Shown: positions 24,621 to 25,490 of the stretch, piece after piece
Layout of the letters: every line of letters starts with the position of its first letter
Position numbering within the stretch: the first letter of the stretch is position 1
DNA from: Fervidobacterium sp. UBA5837
GTDB taxonomy: Bacteria; Thermotogota; Thermotogae; Thermotogales; Fervidobacteriaceae
Assembly: GCA_002432805.1 (NCBI GenBank)
Contig: DJGV01000002.1
Span: 61,938 to 87,427 of the forward strand
DNA: 25,490 nucleotides
Reading direction: 5' to 3'
Position numbers and translations under genes: made by a program
Notes under the pieces: generated by a model
What the model was told of the DNA's origin: nothing
The model's database searches: none
What the model saw: only the letters and a program-made list of their open reading frames with translations

Positions 24621-24699
24621 ATTCAATCCCTCCACAGTGTTTTGAACAGGTGTTCTCTCAAGATGAAAAGAATCAAAAGAATCAAAATAACTAAAAGAA

Positions 24700-25470
24700 T
24701 TAGAACATATCGGTGATTATCTTTATGAACAAGAGTACGAGTACAACTAACATCACAGGTTTTATAACTTTTGCCCCTCTCTTTAGTGCAACGCCTGAAC
24801 CAAGCCAGTTACCGGCAATTCCAAAGAGTGCTGCTGGAAGTCCCAGAGAGTAGAAAACTTTTTCCCCTGCAATGAATGTAACGAGTGCACCAATGTTGGA
24901 TGCCAAATTGACTATCTTTGCTGTTCCAGATGCACTAACGTGGTCTAACGAGAGTATGGAAACATAGAAGATGATGAGAAATGTTCCGGTACCTGGGCCG
25001 AAGAATCCATCGTAGGCACCTATGGCTAACCCAATCAGTGCGGAAATGGTTATTGTCTTAGCATTTCCATACACTTTTTCATTCTTCTTCTCTCCATTTC
25101 CTCTGGGTCTGCTTATAAATACGATAACTGCAGCGATCGGTATCAAAAATGTGAGTACAAGCTTCAATACATCATCTGATAGAAAGAGTGCAAGTTTTGA
25201 GCCTATGTAAGAACCGATCAATGAGCCTACAACTGAAGGTATGCCTATCGAATAGACGATAGTCCTACCGTGCGCATATCTCAGTGTACTAAATATGGTA
25301 CCAATCGTCGATGAAAGTTTGTTCGTGCCAAGTGCATAGTGACTAGGTACACCAATGAAAAGATAAGCAGGGAGTGAGATAAGTCCACCTCCCCCTGCTA
25401 TTGAATCGACAAATCCAGCTAAAAATATCAGAGGAAAAAGTATTAATTCATCGACAACCGTAAATGTCAA
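24700..25470 (-). CDS. TauE/SafE-family (YfcA-like) anion permease
   Basis: A 256-residue membrane protein with about eight predicted helices. The signature of the TauE/SafE (formerly DUF81) family is clear in both halves: GFVDSIAGGGGLISLPAY and ALGTNKLSS in the first, GAYDGFFGPGTGTFL and SASGTAKIVNLASN in the second. Family members move sulfite, sulfoacetate or other small organosulfonates, but YfcA-like proteins are often of unknown cargo. Closeness to a sulfosugar operon makes sulfonate or sulfite export attractive. It is about 80 bp upstream of the GNAT gene on the same strand and not in the operon. The start is a TTG with GAGGTGA five bases upstream. Confidence 0.82.
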   Translation of the reverse strand: MTFTVVDELILFPLIFLAGFVDSIAGGGGLISLPAYLFIGVPSHYALGTNKLSSTIGTIFSTLRYAHGRTIVYSIGIPSVVGSLIGSYIGSKLALFLSDDVLKLVLTFLIPIAAVIVFISRPRGNGEKKNEKVYGNAKTITISALIGLAIGAYDGFFGPGTGTFLIIFYVSILSLDHVSASGTAKIVNLASNIGALVTFIAGEKVFYSLGLPAALFGIAGNWLGSGVALKRGAKVIKPVMLVVLVLLFIKIITDMF

Positions 25471-25490
25471 CTATGTCACCTCTTTCTCCC

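Noticed and set aside
24660..24700. Short AAGAATCA-type repeats between the GNAT and TauE genes as a CRISPR or tandem array
   Set aside because: Units are under 10 bp, imperfect and only two to three copies, as expected in AT-rich spacer DNA.

Overview
The window looks like chromosome of a thermophilic, sugar-fermenting bacterium of the Thermotogales, possibly Fervidobacterium or a relative. This rests on the moderately AT-rich DNA, Lys/Glu/Ile-rich proteins, frequent TTG starts with strong GAGGTGA-type ribosome sites, ABC sugar importers without their own ATPase, and a beta-barrel-like envelope protein ending in Phe. The genus is an inference. No rRNA, tRNA, insertion sequence, prophage or CRISPR array was seen.

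Layout. (1) 8-2623, minus strand: a small unknown protein, an envelope beta-barrel candidate and an AEC-family carrier. (2) 2972-4941, plus strand: two overlapping alpha/beta-hydrolase genes, the first membrane-anchored. (3) 4942-5469: a regulatory region with a terminator-like hairpin, a promoter, a LacI-type operator and a striking G-run tract. It leads into (4) 5470-8544, plus strand: a sugar ABC importer (binding protein plus two permeases). (5) 8688-10085, minus strand: a PepV-type dipeptidase with its own promoter, separated from (4) by a bidirectional terminator. (6) 10302-23860, minus strand: one long operon, read from right to left: binding protein, two permeases, GPH symporter, EamA transporter, iron-dependent alcohol dehydrogenase, split transketolase (two genes), GH31 glycosidase, FucI-like isomerase, RpiB/LacAB-like isomerase and LacI regulator. 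(7) 24141-25470, minus strand: a GNAT acetyltransferase and a TauE/SafE-type permease.

The main result is region 6. The GH31 protein aligns along its length with the sulfoquinovosidase YihQ. Its neighbours supply, in one transcription unit, each step expected of a transketolase-type sulfoglycolysis (sulfo-TK) route. Sulfoquinovosides would be imported and hydrolysed, and sulfoquinovose isomerised to sulfofructose. Two transketolase steps with a sulfoerythrose isomerisation between them would yield xylulose 5-phosphate and sulfolactaldehyde. The dehydrogenase would reduce sulfolactaldehyde to dihydroxypropanesulfonate for export. The assignment is strong from context but unproven. One key residue is unexpected: the Arg that YihQ uses to bind the sulfonate (R301) is Gln here. 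Two perfect palindromic operators 157 bp apart, one overlapping the predicted -10 box, and a related palindrome in front of the other ABC operon suggest that the operon's own LacI protein controls both.
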